From Branchiostoma floridae (Eukaryota > Chordata > Leptocardii > Amphioxiformes > Branchiostomatidae): a stretch of DNA of 64,000 nucleotides. Positions 22,704 to 37,100 of the stretch are shown here, one piece after another. Within the stretch, counting starts at the first letter, position 1; every line of letters starts with the position of its first letter. The DNA lies in contig NC_049987.1 in the NCBI RefSeq assembly GCF_000003815.2, positions 12,112,778-12,176,777 on the forward strand. Reading direction: 5' to 3'. The translations under genes and the position numbers were made by a program. Under the pieces are notes generated by a model, which did not search any database, was not told where the DNA came from, and saw only the letters and a list, made by a program, of their open reading frames with translations.

Positions 22704-25700
22704 ATGGCATCCTCAGCAAAGGAGAACTCTCGAATGAAGAGCTACAAGAACAAAGCACTGAACCCGCAGTGGATGAGACGAAGACGTGAGGAGGAGGGGG
22801 TCCAGCTACGCAAACAGAAGAGAGAACAGCAGGTAAATATCCATGTCCTGCCTGAACCCGGAACTAGTTTGAACAAGACAAAAAATTACTGTCGTTGCCA
22901 ATGTTCATTTCCCTGTAGTTAAACTCTATAGTTGGTCACTGCAATCATTTTTTTTATCGTATTTTGATTGTTTTGCTGCTGAAAGTTGTGAAAACTTGTT
23001 CTATTTTCTACTCCAAAAGAACTGCTGCTAGTATAATTAGAACAGGCTTTTCAACATGCATGGTCTTTGGTTGCCATAATTTTAACTTTAAAGTTTAATG
23101 TCTGCACAAATTCCCTCTGGTGTGAATCCTTTTACTGATGTTTCGCGGTAAAAAGTGTCCGCCAGTCTGCCATATGCAGATAACAATAATGATTTGTCAC
23201 CCACCCTGGATTTAGCAGACGTCTGACAATAACCAATACCCATATATGTTTGGTCATGCTACTGAGCAGACAGGGTAGAGATATTGATTCTTTTTGCCAG
23301 GGAATTTTTGACACCCATCTTTGATAACTTGCCAGTGGCATGTGAGCATGTACCAGACACTGCATGATTGATGTGCCTGAAACACCCAGAGATTCCGTTT
23401 CGGTTGACATTTAAAAAAGACTAATATATTTGCGCTTCCATTATTGTACGGTATTTAAAATCATTTTGGCAATAGTATCTGTAATCTTTATGACTGGTAA
23501 CAATGGGATATGTGACGAAACCTATGGGCAGCTTTCTACTTTCTTACAATGTTACAATGTTACATACTTAAGGGAATATAGTGATAACTCTCTGGTTCAA
23601 AGCTTGACTTGTGATTTATGGGCATGTTTTCCGAAGAATGAAAGGATAAGATAAAAATAAAAAATACCCTCTTGGGCTCTCTTAAAAACCTTAAAGCTAC
23701 ATCATTCATAGTCAAAAAGCCTTGGTGTCTACATGTTTGGGAAGATGAAAGATAAACATCCTTTGAAGCTATCATACACATCCCTACACATCTTCGTAGC
23801 CTGGAGGGAAGTTTCATAGACTTGCTTTAATCATTCTGCCCAGCTTGTCATTTCATGGTGTCTGCAAAAAGCCATGACTGCCTGTAGGCATCAAGCATAT
23901 ATCAGTGCATTATGGCAGTTATAGAATTTGTTGGTTGAACATGGAACTCACTACTCAATGTGATTCACTGTAATTGTTTTGGTAGTCATGAACAGCACTT
24001 TTTCTATTACACATCCTTATACTTATTTTGCACCAATTTCAATTTTGTGTGTATAATATATATTTGAATAATTAGAACTAGAAGGTAAACTTTGCACCAT
24101 GGTTTGAGGATAATAAAAGACAGTTAAGATAAACCATTCTAGAAATTGTGTAACTATGACAAGAGGAAACTACCAGTACAAATTTTTACTACAGAAATAA
24201 TTACAAATTATTGAAAAACAAAGGAATCATAATCTATAAGGAACCTTGATTCAAAATGACAGGCTTCACTTCAGTTTGACTGTCAACATTGACCCATCAA
24301 TTTTTGTTTTATTAACAGCTGTTCAAGCGTCGTAATGTGGACATCCCCGCAGATGACAACTCCCCTGGGATACAGGAGCCCTACATCTCCTCCTCACAGG
24401 TAAGCCTTCATCCACAGACAGATGCTTCCATCCATGAGTACAATCTTGCTGCAAGATTGAATCATTTTCAAATGCCAGTTTGTAGTTGCACAAAATGCAT
24501 GTTAATGTATGTAAGTAAAACACAACATCATGTATCCTTTTTGTACAAGAATATAGGGAGTATCTGTTGGAATGGTAAATAGGAAAGACTGGTGAATATC
24601 GATGTTTTGTATTGGTAGCATTATTGTCAAAGTTGGATAAAGTGCTATAGCATTTCCATAAATTTTTTCTCAATAATTTCACTTAAAACATCTCTTGGAC
24701 ATCAAATACTTTTATGTTAATAACTACAGATACAAGTTTCATAGCTAAGATATGACAGTCATTTGTAGGGCTGTTGCAAAAATGAAATTGGGCTGAACCA
24801 ATGATCATAGTGTAAAGAACAAAAACAGAGAGCGAAATTCTGAACTGGAAAACATTTTTTCCATATCGATTACTTGCCCTCCCAAATCCTCTCTGCAACA
24901 GCCCATTTCATGGCAGTTAGTTGTCTTCCCTCCCATCACAACTTCATTAGTCTTGATCAATATCCTTTTTTTGTTTGGGTTCTCCTCTACCAATTCTCTG
25001 TCTCCTGTCTACTTCCTCGTGGTTGTGCGTGTCTTCTTGCGGTCTGTCTGTCCGTCTGTTCTCAACGGGACTAACTGGAACCCACGCGGTTGTTCTTCGC
25101 TCCTCCACGGGGACTCCCCTGCCCGCGCAGGCCCCAGTATTCCCCACTTCCCCTCTGTACTCACCCACACTGGAGGAGGTAAGTTGGAAGTGTAAAACTA
25201 AAGTCATGTCTTTTTATTTTAATACTTAATCTGTAGTATAAATCCAAATCTGTATGACATCTGTTTTTATACTATACCAATCAAAAGGTGTTGGATGAAC
25301 CTAACAGTTTGTGTGATATCTGGTACCAAATCGTACCACTAAGAAGTGATTTAATTGTTTCTATCAAAAGACTTGCAGCGTTTCTCACTTACTTATATAA
25401 TTGATAGTTTAAAAGTGCATGGATTGAGTGGTGTTCTTTGTGTCCTGGTACTATCTTGGTAGCCACAGCCTCTCTACCTTTCTGGTTTCTGTTCTTCTGC
25501 TTCCTTTTCTTTCCTTCGTTTCTTTCTGTGCGTCCTTTCGTCACATTTATGATTTTGTCATTCACTAACATAATCTCTGCTGTATTTGTGACAAATGTTA
25601 CATGATGTATTGGTGTGTATGTTGAAATTCATGCTTATGCAAAAATGTCTTTTTCTTCTAGTTCTACAAAGTTTGATTCTGCTTGTTTAAGTGTTGTCTA

Positions 25701-28700
25701 TGTAAGAAGTTGTTCCTTTGTAAAGACTTGCAGGTAACCTGGGTATTAATCTGCACCACAGAATGTCTGGAGAATGTAACTTACAGTTGGTATGTAAAAC
25801 TATGTACCCATACTGTAGCTTGAATTTCAACTCTTGACCCATGTAGGGTGGCATTATGCCAGAGATGGTGCAGATGATCTACAGTGAGGACCCTGAGCAG
25901 CAACTGGCTGCAACTCAGAAATTCCGGAAACTCCTTTCCAGAGGTTAGTATTCACCCCATTCACACTCGTACCTCAAGGAACTGGTCCTGTTTTTTATAT
26001 CACTGTTGAAACCTGCCGTGCTCACTGACTTTAATTGTATTTACATAAGGAGACAAAAGTCAAGGAGTATATCACCTGCCAACAGAATTTGAGATATTGA
26101 GATATTTTTCATGTACAATTGAATTCTACTCGAGACTTCCATCACTTTTCTGTCAGGAAATGCCATTTTGACTTTAAGTTCATGAATAGTAAATCAGTGG
26201 ATAGCAAAGTTCTTTTGCACAACCAGTGTTGGTACCTAGCTGACATTTCAGTGACATCTGTCACCTTCCTTAGGGCAAATGCCAATAGTTAAGTTAGGGA
26301 CCACATTCTTCATACTCCAACAGCAACACCTAACTGCAGTACTACAAATTTAAACCCGTTAGTATTTTCTTAAGGAATATTACCTTTCTGGTTATTATCA
26401 AAGGACTTCATTATCCTGTATTTCTTATTCTTGAGGTTGAAGTTTCTTCATTACAATATTATGTTTTTTTTGTACTGTAAATGTCTGAATTGCCCATTGT
26501 GCTGTTTCAGAGCCCAACCCTCCCATTGATGAGGTGATACAGACTGGCATTGTGCCAAGGTTCGTGGAGTTCCTACAGAAAGAAGGGAACTGCACGCTCC
26601 AGGTAGGCACGCTTCAGGTACAGCGCACCTTCCTTTATTCTGTTCATACCAAAAACTTTCCTTGTTTTCCATCAACCCATAGAAGCCTTCTTTGAAAAAC
26701 AAACCTTTTAAGGTAGAGATTTGCTTCTGTTTTTGACCAGGTTGGAAAACCTAAACAATTTTAATGTGTTTTAACGTAAGTTGTATGTTGTAAAGCAGAG
26801 TTGATGGAAAACAAAGAATTACTTTTGTTGAAGTTATCAATGTTCAACTTTATGTAAATGTGAATTCTTCGTATGATCAATTTTTAAAAATAATTGTATG
26901 GGAAATATAAAATTGATATCTAAGCGTTCTAACCATTGTGTGACAGAAGGCAATGTGTTAAGTTTTTTTTCTAGCTGTATATTTTTTTAAAAGCTGCAAT
27001 TGACAAAGGTACAGTATTGCTTTATATTGATCACAAGAGAGTAGTTGCTTGTTAAGTAAAGAAAATGACTATTTCATCATAGTTTCAAAAAGCTTACTCT
27101 CTTTTCACTGTAATCAGTGCAAAGTCCTTCATTTTTACATTTCGAGGAGGAGGAAGAAGAATTTTCCAGTGCTCCATTCCACTTCTACAAAATATTCCAT
27201 GATTCCTTATCACTACTTCATCTTGTTTGATATGAATTGTCCTTTTTAGGAACATTGTTGCAAATCCGCATTCTGCCAGTTGTAGATCTATTTATGTCTA
27301 TCAGGGGTTTTGTAATGTCACTATACTATATCTCTTGCTGTTTGGGTTTGAGAGTCATGAAAAACAGCGTAATAAACAATGCCTCATATTAACTTTGCTG
27401 TGCCTTGTTTCCCCCAGTTTGAGGCTGCGTGGGCCCTGACCAACATCGCCTCCGGCACGTCCCTACAGACCAGGGTGGTGATCGAGGCTGGAGCTGTGGA
27501 CATCTTCATCAGGCTGCTGGGCTCCGAGTTTGAGGATGTGCAGGAGCAGGTACAGCCTCACTCTGCAGTTGCCTAAAAACAGTCATCATGCAACTTACCA
27601 GTTAAAATGAGTTACCTTACTGCAGATACCTTGTATGTTCTCCATTTGAGATTCCTTTACCAGTGATAAATGCACCGGTTTCACAATAGCAAAGCTGCTG
27701 TCACTGTATACTGTTCATTTGTACTTTGATTGGAAGCTGCTTGTGAGCTTTCAGAAGGCTTTACCATTTCTTCCAAAGGTTAGGCCTTCAAATTAGGGAA
27801 AACAAAGTAATCCATTTGTTACTTTGTAGGTTCACAAAAGAGCAAAATGAACAAAACATAGGTGAGAACATTTCTCTTTGCCAAGTCTCCATCAGTCCAT
27901 GGCAGAGGTATCCAGAGCTGTCACACAGGTTTTCACTTTAGTATTGCTTGCATACATGTATGTACATTCTGTCACAGCCATGTGTATTAGCATTGTCTGT
28001 AACAGTAAGTGATACTGATAAACAATGTTTCCTTATGTTCCCAGGCTGTTTGGGCCCTGGGTAACATTGCCGGTGACAGTCCTGAGTGTAGAGACTTTGT
28101 ACTGGACCAGGGGATCCTGACGCCACTGCTGCAGTAAGATCTCCTGTTTTCCTATCTTGAGAGAGTAACTAAGCCTACAGTGTTTTACATGACTGATTGC
28201 AAGTAAGCCAATAGCAGTCAGTAGAAAGTGTCATACTTGTACTGTATTTGTCAAGTTTGAGTTGTTACCCTTCACTCTGCTAGAATCAGTACAGATTTGG
28301 TTCCAGAAGGCTACTTCAGACAGGAGAAGGGCAATGCAGTACTTAGGACTACCAGGAGTGACATGTCCCTGTTGTTTCTACAGGCTGCTGACCAAGTCCA
28401 CCCGGCTGTCCATGACTAGGAATGCAGTCTGGTGCCTGTCTAACCTGTGCAGAGGGAAAAACCCTCCACCAGACTTCACCAAGGTGGGGCATCACAAACG
28501 CTTGCCAAAGAGTGTTCTTCATCTCAATTTAGTGATGTTTCATATTGTTACAAACTTCATTTTCAATATTTGATAAATCATTAAAATCTTTGTTTTTGAG
28601 TGGTGGAATGGATGGCTAGAAATTCGGGTATTACACACATCGAGTGGTCAAGTGAATTATAACAGTCCTAAACTGTGTAATACTGTAAAAATCCTTGAAA

Positions 28701-31115
28701 CTTTAACATGTACACTGCTTGTACATGTAATTTAAATTTGTTCAGACAGGGGTCCAAATGCATTCTTGGTAATTATTAAAAGAAACATTCTTCTTGAGTT
28801 TGTGCAAGAAATTTGCCTAAAGTAGAGATATGATCATGTCTGAAGTATGATTGTGTTACTATCCCCAGGTGGCGCCCTGCCTGCCAGTCCTGGCCCGTCT
28901 GCTCTTCAGCAATGATAACGATGTCCTGGCGGACGCCTGCTGGGCTCTGTCTTACCTGTCTGACGGACCCAATGAGAAGATACAGGCAGTTATCGACTCT
29001 GGTGTCTGCAGAAGACTCGTGGAGCTACTCATGTGAGTTATGCATGGATATCATATTATGGATAGTCAGTGTATGTAACAATGATTACTTAAGACTTGTC
29101 CTATGTACTCTTCATGATTACATACAGTTTGACAGAAATAAAAAAAATAAGAAGCTTGAAAATGTTCTTAAAAATTGATGTGTAATGTTTCAGGCATAAC
29201 CATCACAGTGTTGTATCCTCTGCCCTGAGAGCTGTGGGAAATATAGTCACAGGAGATGATGTTCAGACCCAGGTTAGTCACAGGATTACTCTCTGTAGAA
29301 GACATTCACTAAATAATTCTAATTCAAAGATAATCTTAGTGCTAAACATGCTGTTGTCCTTAGGTGGTCCTGAACTGCTCTGTGCTGCCTTGGTTGTACA
29401 TGTATATTGTATCCATGTGAATGATGTACCTGTTATCTGTGGGTGTTCTCGGACTGCTTGTTTATACATGCATAAATAATGTATCCATATGAATGTTTTT
29501 CCTGTTATCCACAGGTGATTCTGAACTGCTCTGCACTCCCTTGCCTGCTCCACCTGTTGAACAGTCAGAAGGAGTCCATCCGGAAGGAGGCCTGCTGGAC
29601 CATCTCCAACATCACCGCTGGCAACAGGGCCCAGATACAGGTAATTAGCCTGAAAACAATAGGATGAAACAGTTCTCTTTTTTCATATAAATAGATTAGA
29701 ATAAATCTAGCTGTACATAGCTTTGATGTCTTCTTACAACCATGTATAATTGCCAACAGAACATGGTATGTTCCCTGTGTGGTAGTGCTCTAATTAAAGT
29801 TGTAGTGTAAATGAAGCAATGCCAAATGGGTTGTGTATGTTTTTGACATTTCTTGAACGAGGCTTCTTGCTTATGCCCTAGGCTGTGATCGATGCAAACA
29901 TCTTCCCTGTGCTGATCGAGATTCTGAACAAAGCTGAGTTTAAGACCCGCAAGGAGGCTGCCTGGGCGATCACCAACGCCACATCCGGTGGGACCCCAGA
30001 GCAAATCAGGTAAAAGTCAACAAAAACTTTTAGTATAAACGGTAACATAAACAAGTGCTGCCAAAAGACTATGTAGCCTTTGGGGCAAAAGAGTAGAATG
30101 AGTATGATGTACAAGTCATGTCAACTTATTTGAGATGATCTGACCGGGAGAGATCATCTCTCTTTATTGTCTACATTTAAATACGCACGCTTCATTCTCA
30201 GCATCTGTATCCTGTATCTGTATCTATATAGCCGGTATAACCGCCGTTCGGCGTAACACACCAGCTTAACGATTGTTGTATAATGATTGTTGAAACATTT
30301 CTCCAGGTTCCTGGTGGACCAGAGTTGCATCGGTCCCCTGTGTGACCTGCTGACAGTCATGGATGCCAAGATCGTGCAGGTGGCCCTGAACGGGCTGGAG
30401 AACATCCTCAGACTGGGAGAGCAGGACGCCAAGATGAACGGCGGAGTCAACCCTTATGCGGTCATGATAGAGGAATGTTATGGTAAAAGAAGAATAAAGT
30501 TGCGACAAATTTCTATCATAATGTACAAAGTATGGAGAGCAAAGCAGAACACAGTCGTTAGTAGGAGATTCCTCAAATTCACCCCTAAGAGTTTTGAAGT
30601 AGGAGCCTTAGTACAGTGAGAATAGATGGAGAAGCAGTGAAAGATTCATTGCTGTGTAACCACGTTGTTCACTCACTCACTAACCGGTTTAGAGTCTATG
30701 GTTCCCCATCTTAAAAGGGTTGGATGTTGCAGTATTTGATTGTCATTCCGGTCTGATTGCTGATCTCCAGCTGCTTCTGTCAAGGGGGTTGACCTTTTGC
30801 AGGTTCAGTTTTCAAATATATTCCTTGACATTGTCTACCCATCTCCTCTTTGGGTGACCACGTGGGTTCTGACCCACTACAGACATGGTAAGTTGTATCT
30901 CAATATGAATTTTCTCATCCCTAGGCCTGGACAAGATCGAGTTCCTGCAGAGTCACGAGAACCAGGAGATTTACCAGAAGGCCTTTGACATCATCGAGCA
31001 CTACTTCGGGACGGAGGACGAGGATGCAAAGCTTGCCCCTCAGATGGACGAGAACGCCGAGCAGTACCAGTTCAGCGCCGATCAAAATGTTCCAGCTGGA
31101 GGTTTCCAGTTCTAA
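22704..31115 (+). CDS. KPNA1/5/6: Importin subunit alpha, KPNA1/5/6 class, complete
   Basis: Fourteen coding exons join in phase: 22704-22832, 24319-24399, 25131-25178, 25847-25943, 26511-26602, 27418-27549, 28045-28133, 28384-28483, 28869-29032, 29194-29272, 29515-29640, 29882-30009, 30307-30482, 30925-31115; 543 aa (human KPNA1 538). It is the adaptor that binds classical nuclear localisation signals and joins importin beta. The IBB domain (about 10-55) has the basic runs RRRREEEG and RKQKREQQ. Armadillo repeats follow with the W/N NLS-binding pairs at about W154/N158, W196/N200, W239/N243, the usual [10 protein letters not shown] variant in the middle repeat, then CWTISN and AWAITN. The acidic tail GTEDED and final FQF resemble KPNA1/6. 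The start, [15 protein letters not shown], places it in the alpha-1 group rather than KPNA2 or KPNA3/4. A 16-residue exon (25131-25178) forms part of the IBB-ARM linker. Confidence 0.96.
29353..29514 (+). repeat. Two decayed tandem copies of an importin exon start
   Basis: Exon 29515-29640 starts acag|gtgattctgaactgctctgc. The same junction recurs at 29362-29383 (ttag|gtggtcctgaactgc) and, more decayed, at 29440-29457 (gtgttctcggactgct). The words cctgttatc and gtatccatRtgaatg lie between copies in matching places. Spacings are 79 and 72 bases. The first copy keeps an acceptor and an open frame for some 18 codons before TGA, but no donor matching the real exon. Confidence 0.75.
30131..30160. 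repeat. Short hairpin in importin intron
   Basis: gagatgatct and agatcatctc form a 10-bp inverted repeat around a short loop. It directly precedes the dispersed repeat at 30218-30264 and may be the edge of the same element. Confidence 0.5.
30218..30264 (+). repeat. Dispersed repeat fragment (copy at 21235-21281)
   Basis: Same 47-base core as the copy in the first importin intron; see that entry for shared words. Confidence 0.65.
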
Positions 31116-34100
31116 GTGAGAAACTTAAAAAATGAATGAAATATGTAACAACCATTCTTGTCCATGTCAAGTCTAAACTTTTCCTGTACCTACTGGTGCA
31201 TAGGGCAGTAGTACCAACTGTTTTGATTATAGCCCTTGGGCCATACAACTTTGTGGAATTACTACTGCAGCAGGCTAGTCCACTGGCACTCACTGGTTGT
31301 GTGTTTTCAATGACAATACACTTTCCTGATTGCTGAGTGTTAATCTGAGAAAACAGGTACTATTTTAAACTCTTTGGCAATATCTCAGCTGCAATTGAGG
31401 CATCATTCATTGTTGGTTGATACCTGATAATTGAGGTTCATGCAGTTGAAACAAAAAGTACTACCCAAAATAACTGCCCCAAAGTAACCTTTCCCATATT
31501 CTGTTGTGTGTTTCAGAATCAGCCCCAGCGAGAGAGCCTGGAGAAGTCTGGGCTCTGCCGTTAGCAGCAGGCCATCTTCATCAATGCCTCTCTTCTTAGT
31601 GTGCGAGCGAGCGTGTGAGCGGACGGACGAACGTGCGAGAAAGCAAGACAGGGCGTGCCAGAGTGAGTGAATGAGAGATAAACTCTTCAGCCTCCACTGT
31701 CAGAGGAGCCTGCGCAACCAGCCAACTTCCTCCCTCAAAATTCCACCTGGTTCCAGACTTCCCTTCCTCTGCGGAATTCCCTGACGAGTCTTGGACTGAA
31801 CAAAGATTTGGGAAGGTCTGCAGAATCAAGTTGCAGTACAAGGAATTAAAGGAGTCTGGAACTCAAGAAATGATCAAGATCTTCAAGGTCCAAGCAAAAT
31901 TCCGAGGAAAAAGGAATTCTCAACATTTGGAAACTTTCTGCAACCTTGAAGTGGAGAAACGGTGATTCAAGATGAAGAAATACTGCAACAACTTAAGAAG
32001 ACTTTGACAATATTAAGAAGAAAAAACACCAAAAAAATGGGAAAACGTCAAGCAAGAAATGCAAATTCCAGGATACTTTCATTTTTACAAGGAAAGAAAT
32101 CAAGTTGGTGCCTACTGGGGGCCCAGGTCCTGCCATTGATCCTGCCTCTCCCATCCTGCGAATGAGTGTGAATGCTGTGCATGGAATAAATGACATGTAG
32201 AAAACTTAACTTAGTAAACCCAGGGTCACAGCTTTATTACGTTCAAACTTCACAGTAGGAAAAAAAAGGAGGAAACATCTCATATAAGCATGAATATACT
32301 TGTAGGTTATGTATTTTGTCATCAAAAATCATATGTCTTATTTTTCTGGAATTTATGGAAGGGTGGGCTTAAAACAAATGACTTTCTCCAAGTAGCAAAA
32401 GAAAGGGGAACAAAAAGTCAAGAAAACAGCATGCTTCTTTTCTCAGAAGAAACCTCAGTTCTTGGGTGGAACTGAAGTTCCCTTTTAGATTCAGGAAGTG
32501 TTGTTAAGTCCAGGCCAGAAGAACACTGTAGGTAAATAGTATTATACAGGCAGGGCATTCTTGTTTGAGTGTGGATTTCTGTGCAAGCATGCTGCATACT
32601 GCTATTGAGATGCAACCATACCTCAGAAAATGATAGAAATCGTACCTTATCCTGCCATTGTTTACTTTGTTGCCATTCAGTTACCTGGGAGTTAGGCAGT
32701 GATGATTAATCCCAACTATGGGAAAACATACTTACAGTTAAGTAGGCTTCTTCATGGCAAGTATCTGTTCAGGGAGGATTCATTCTTCTGTGATTTTAGA
32801 CTAAGGTTGCCAAAAAAAATTGTAGCAAAAGAGTAACAAAATGTTAAAGAAAAGCATTGCCATTGCATTGCATCAAACATGGTGTAAAGTTGTAAAACAA
32901 TCTCTGGCAATTATGGATCCTCCTTGGACTGTGAAGTTCAATAGTTTGTTTGGGGTATGAGAGATGCAAAGATCTAGGAAAGTAGACAAGTTTGAAACAA
33001 GGTCTTTTAACATGCTGCTGAAATATTTGTACTTGTGTGTTGCACATGGGATTTTGGGACCAGTTTTGGAGGAAAAAACACGTGAAAAAAATGCTGGCAA
33101 CTTTTTTGTAAAGAAGAATGCCAAAGAAACTTTTGTCAGTGAAATAAAAGAAAACTTGTTTGAAAAATGAGGGAAAAGTAGAGCAGTTAAAAGGCCTTAG
33201 AGGCTCCTAAGAGCCAGTACTTTATAGATAATTAGTGTTGAGTGTGTGGCATGATGATACAACACACATGCATCGCATGCAGACACACACAAACACGCAC
33301 GCATACACGCACACATGACATACATACAGAACAAATACATGCGTGTACACACTGCATACACAATGTGCCTATAACTACAGAAACCAGACTCATTGTAGCA
33401 TTATCCCTAGAATTAAAAGTGGAATTTCTGTTGACAGATTCATAAGTATTTAGTAGTTGCCCAAAAGGCTTTTGCCTTGTGTGCAGATGACTAAGGGATA
33501 CTTACTGTTTGTTATTAGGTTTATCATGAAATCATGTGACCACAATGTTGACAGGTGTTTTAGGCTTCACTTTTCCGTGTGTACCTTTTTGCTTCAATTC
33601 GAGCATTGTGCCATCACCTGAGTAAATTCTGGCATATTAGCTTTCTATATGGAGTTGAACAAGGAACATATGAAGACAGACTACAACAGTCCACATAGGT
33701 GGATAAAGGATCTTCCATTTTTTTTACTCCATGCATCTTACACATAAAGCATTTTCTAATACGCAAACTTACAGAACAGTATATGTGGCTATGTTGATAT
33801 ATTGTATAGCAGAAAGACATGTCCTTCTGGGCAGAACTTTGGTCAGCAAACAATCATTTTGGATGAAACCAGCTTATTGAGTTTAGTTTGCCTTCTATTA
33901 TAGCCATCCTGTAGTGATGTACCTTGATAGCATTCTGCAGTCCTCCAGTCTGAGTATCTGGATGATGTTGTGACTACCTTGACAGAATGTACACAGCTGT
34001 AACTGTCATTGGTATGTTACTCCAACAGTGTTCCCAACATCTTACACTTCCCACCCTGATCTAAAGATCAACCATCAGACAACCCTTGCAGGATTTTGTT

Positions 34101-37100
34101 TTTTTTACAAACATTTGTTAGAAAGTATTACAACCCCGTTTATTATTAGATAATGCCATATATTTCTGTCAGGGTTGTCTTTGGGATATTCTGTTCTTAG
34201 GAGAGGGTGGGAAGAATAGAAGCTGTTGTCAATGCAATAGTCAATCACATACATATAAATGCAGTGCCTGAAAGGTCCATAACTATTTCTGTTAGTCTGT
34301 TGCCCTCAAGAACTGTTAAGGTACCTTACGTTTCTACACTACTGTATTAGTGAATTAAGTAAATTGTATTTCCTTCCATTTGTACAGTATTTAAAGATAT
34401 GTAAAAGTTCTGCAACAAAATGTGGATTTCGAAGCAGACAGCCAAACAAGCCCAAAAGGCAAAAGTCACACTATGCAAAAAGCAGAAAGGGAAATTTACG
34501 GAGCTTCTAAAAAAACTTGTTTATTCATAAGTACAAAATTAAGATATTATGTGATATTTTGAGCCTCTATATTTTGGAGATTTCAGTGTTCCAATTGTAT
34601 TCTTGTGTTGTATCAACATTTCATAACATACTGAGTCTATGATACCGAAGATTACAGACATTCTCAAACAATTCACTTGGCAATAAACATTACAATCACT
34701 CAGGCAAATATTCCTAGTACCAAAAGTGTCTCATTTTGTTGCAAATCAAGTCAGGAGAATGTTTGGTTTCAGTTTGCAGTTCTAAGCCTTGTCAGTAGGT
34801 GTCTCTTCTGTAATGTGTTCCTACAGATTTATCATGATGGCAGGGTGACTAATAATCTTCGTGCAATCACATGTTCCTTTCAGTACATAAGGAAAATATG
34901 TATAGACTATCTTTAACTAACATATAAGTTGTTCTGTGGATACCAGATTATGTCAATATGCATTTACTGGATTGATAATTTAGCTACCCAAATGGCATGG
35001 AACCTTTTTGGTTGTTTGCCTTTGTTTAAATGTCAGTGTCAAACACATCTGTTGAAAACAGCTTCAGTACTTTTGAAACAATTTCTTTGACAAAAGTCTT
35101 GAAAACCTAACTGAGGAAAAGCAATGTGGTGATTTTATGTGTTCATTTGGCTAATGCTGTCAAAAACACCCAAAAATGTCATCAGTGAACAGGACTGTGT
35201 TACTACATATTTGAAGTATTTGGTAGGACCAGACCATTAAATGCATTATGTTTGTATCATGAGTTACCTGCTAAAAGTTACAGCATTAACAGAGCCACTT
35301 TGTATGCACAGGACAGCTTAGAACTTAAGTCAATAACTACAGTTTATATGGTGCTGTGTTGGTAATCTTGAAAGTCTCAGTATTTATTGCTATATTGTGA
35401 AACAAATTTACCATATCATGGTCAACGTCACATTCTATTGCAAGAGACAAAGTTTTTTTTAGAGCTTTGTATTATTTCTACATATGTTGAAGCCTCTTGG
35501 GAAAGTGTGAGGTTGTCGAGGGGTTGTCTTTTCATGACAGTCAAACCTTGAATATTTCCTTGTTCCTAAAGTAAGCCCCTTCTGATAAAAATTTTGAATG
35601 GATCAATTATTACTACAGCTTGGCTGTTCAGGGAGAATCCGAAGATCCATAAATTGCGTGTTACTGCTAAATTTACCTTCGTTATTTTGTGAAAATATTT
35701 TGAAAAAAGGATTGAGATTGTCCTTCTAACGTTTGTTTGGTGACTACTGAGTGTAGACTCAATGTATTAACCACATAAAGAAGGGAAAAAGAAGACTTTT
35801 GTCTAGCCTGGTGCTAGGTTGTATTTGCTATGTGAAAACAAATAGCCCCACGTCCAAGGTGCTGTCAAACCTGCACCAAAGCAGTGCAGAACTCAAAACA
35901 AATTGTCCATGTCTGCAGTGCAGTCACTTATTTTTCAGGAATCCAGTGAATTAGTTCAAAATGTATAGAGTCCCTTACCATTCCTTCATGCCAGTGCTAC
36001 GAAATTTTAGTTGACAAAAAAGTGTTATAGAAACTCTTGTCAAACAATAGATAACTTTCTGCGTTTGTATTAATGCTTTTGTAACTCTTTATATTCATGA
36101 TAGTCAAAAGTAACTGCCTTGTGAAAAGACTACTGCTTGAGAGTTCCGGTCAGCAGCATTGAAAAAGTGTGATGTCATTAAAACGTTATGTGATAATTGA
36201 AATATACTAGACTGTTGGAATACCAAAGGAAAATAATTTTTGTGTACCCAAATTTTTGTTTGGAAATTAATCCAATTAAATGATCAATCACCATTTATGA
36301 TATCACTTCCTAGGGAAGCAAAACCTCGTAAGATGTTCGGTAATCAGGGAATGATTGTTCCATTCTTACTGTGCTGCACAGAATTCTAACAAATGTTCGA
36401 TCAATTATCACAAAATTGATTCCACCTTAAGCAATTTGTGTGTATTAACATATTCTTTTCCCATCACTCTAAGATAGCTAATTATGTTGAGTTTGTATGT
36501 TGGTATATTAGATAACATGCCTTTTGATCACTAGCTACCATGGGGTGCCAATATGATTCTGATTCTTGTCATTTAGGGACTTCTGCTCATTACTTGATGT
36601 TGAAAAGTGTATAAATCTGTAGAGATGTGACATCACTGACTGGGTGACATCACACCACCTTCTTAATTAGCCTTGTGACCTTTCACCCACCTCTTAGCAA
36701 CTGTGCCAATGTACCTGTGGTACCAGAGTGATACCATGAAGACAGAAATTTGTATTTCCTTGACTCTAGATAATGTATTTATTTTGGAAAACACTGAACT
36801 GTATCATAGATCCAAACCTGTTCCATTCAGTTCAACGATGTACGATCATCTTGAGCAAGTAATGCTGCTACTACTTTCTAGCCATGATGCAATTTTTGTA
36901 CTTTTGACAAATTGACGCTTTTGACGGAAAACGACGTGTATACTGTACCTGACGACCATATGTAAGGAAAGACTTGACAACATGTAACTTACACAAAAGC
37001 TCACTTACCAGACAGCTTTTGTCTTCTGTTTGTAAAGACTTGTGAAATTGTAAAGGAGACCAAAATGTTGCCTGGATTGTGAGTTAAACAGTTCCCTGAG

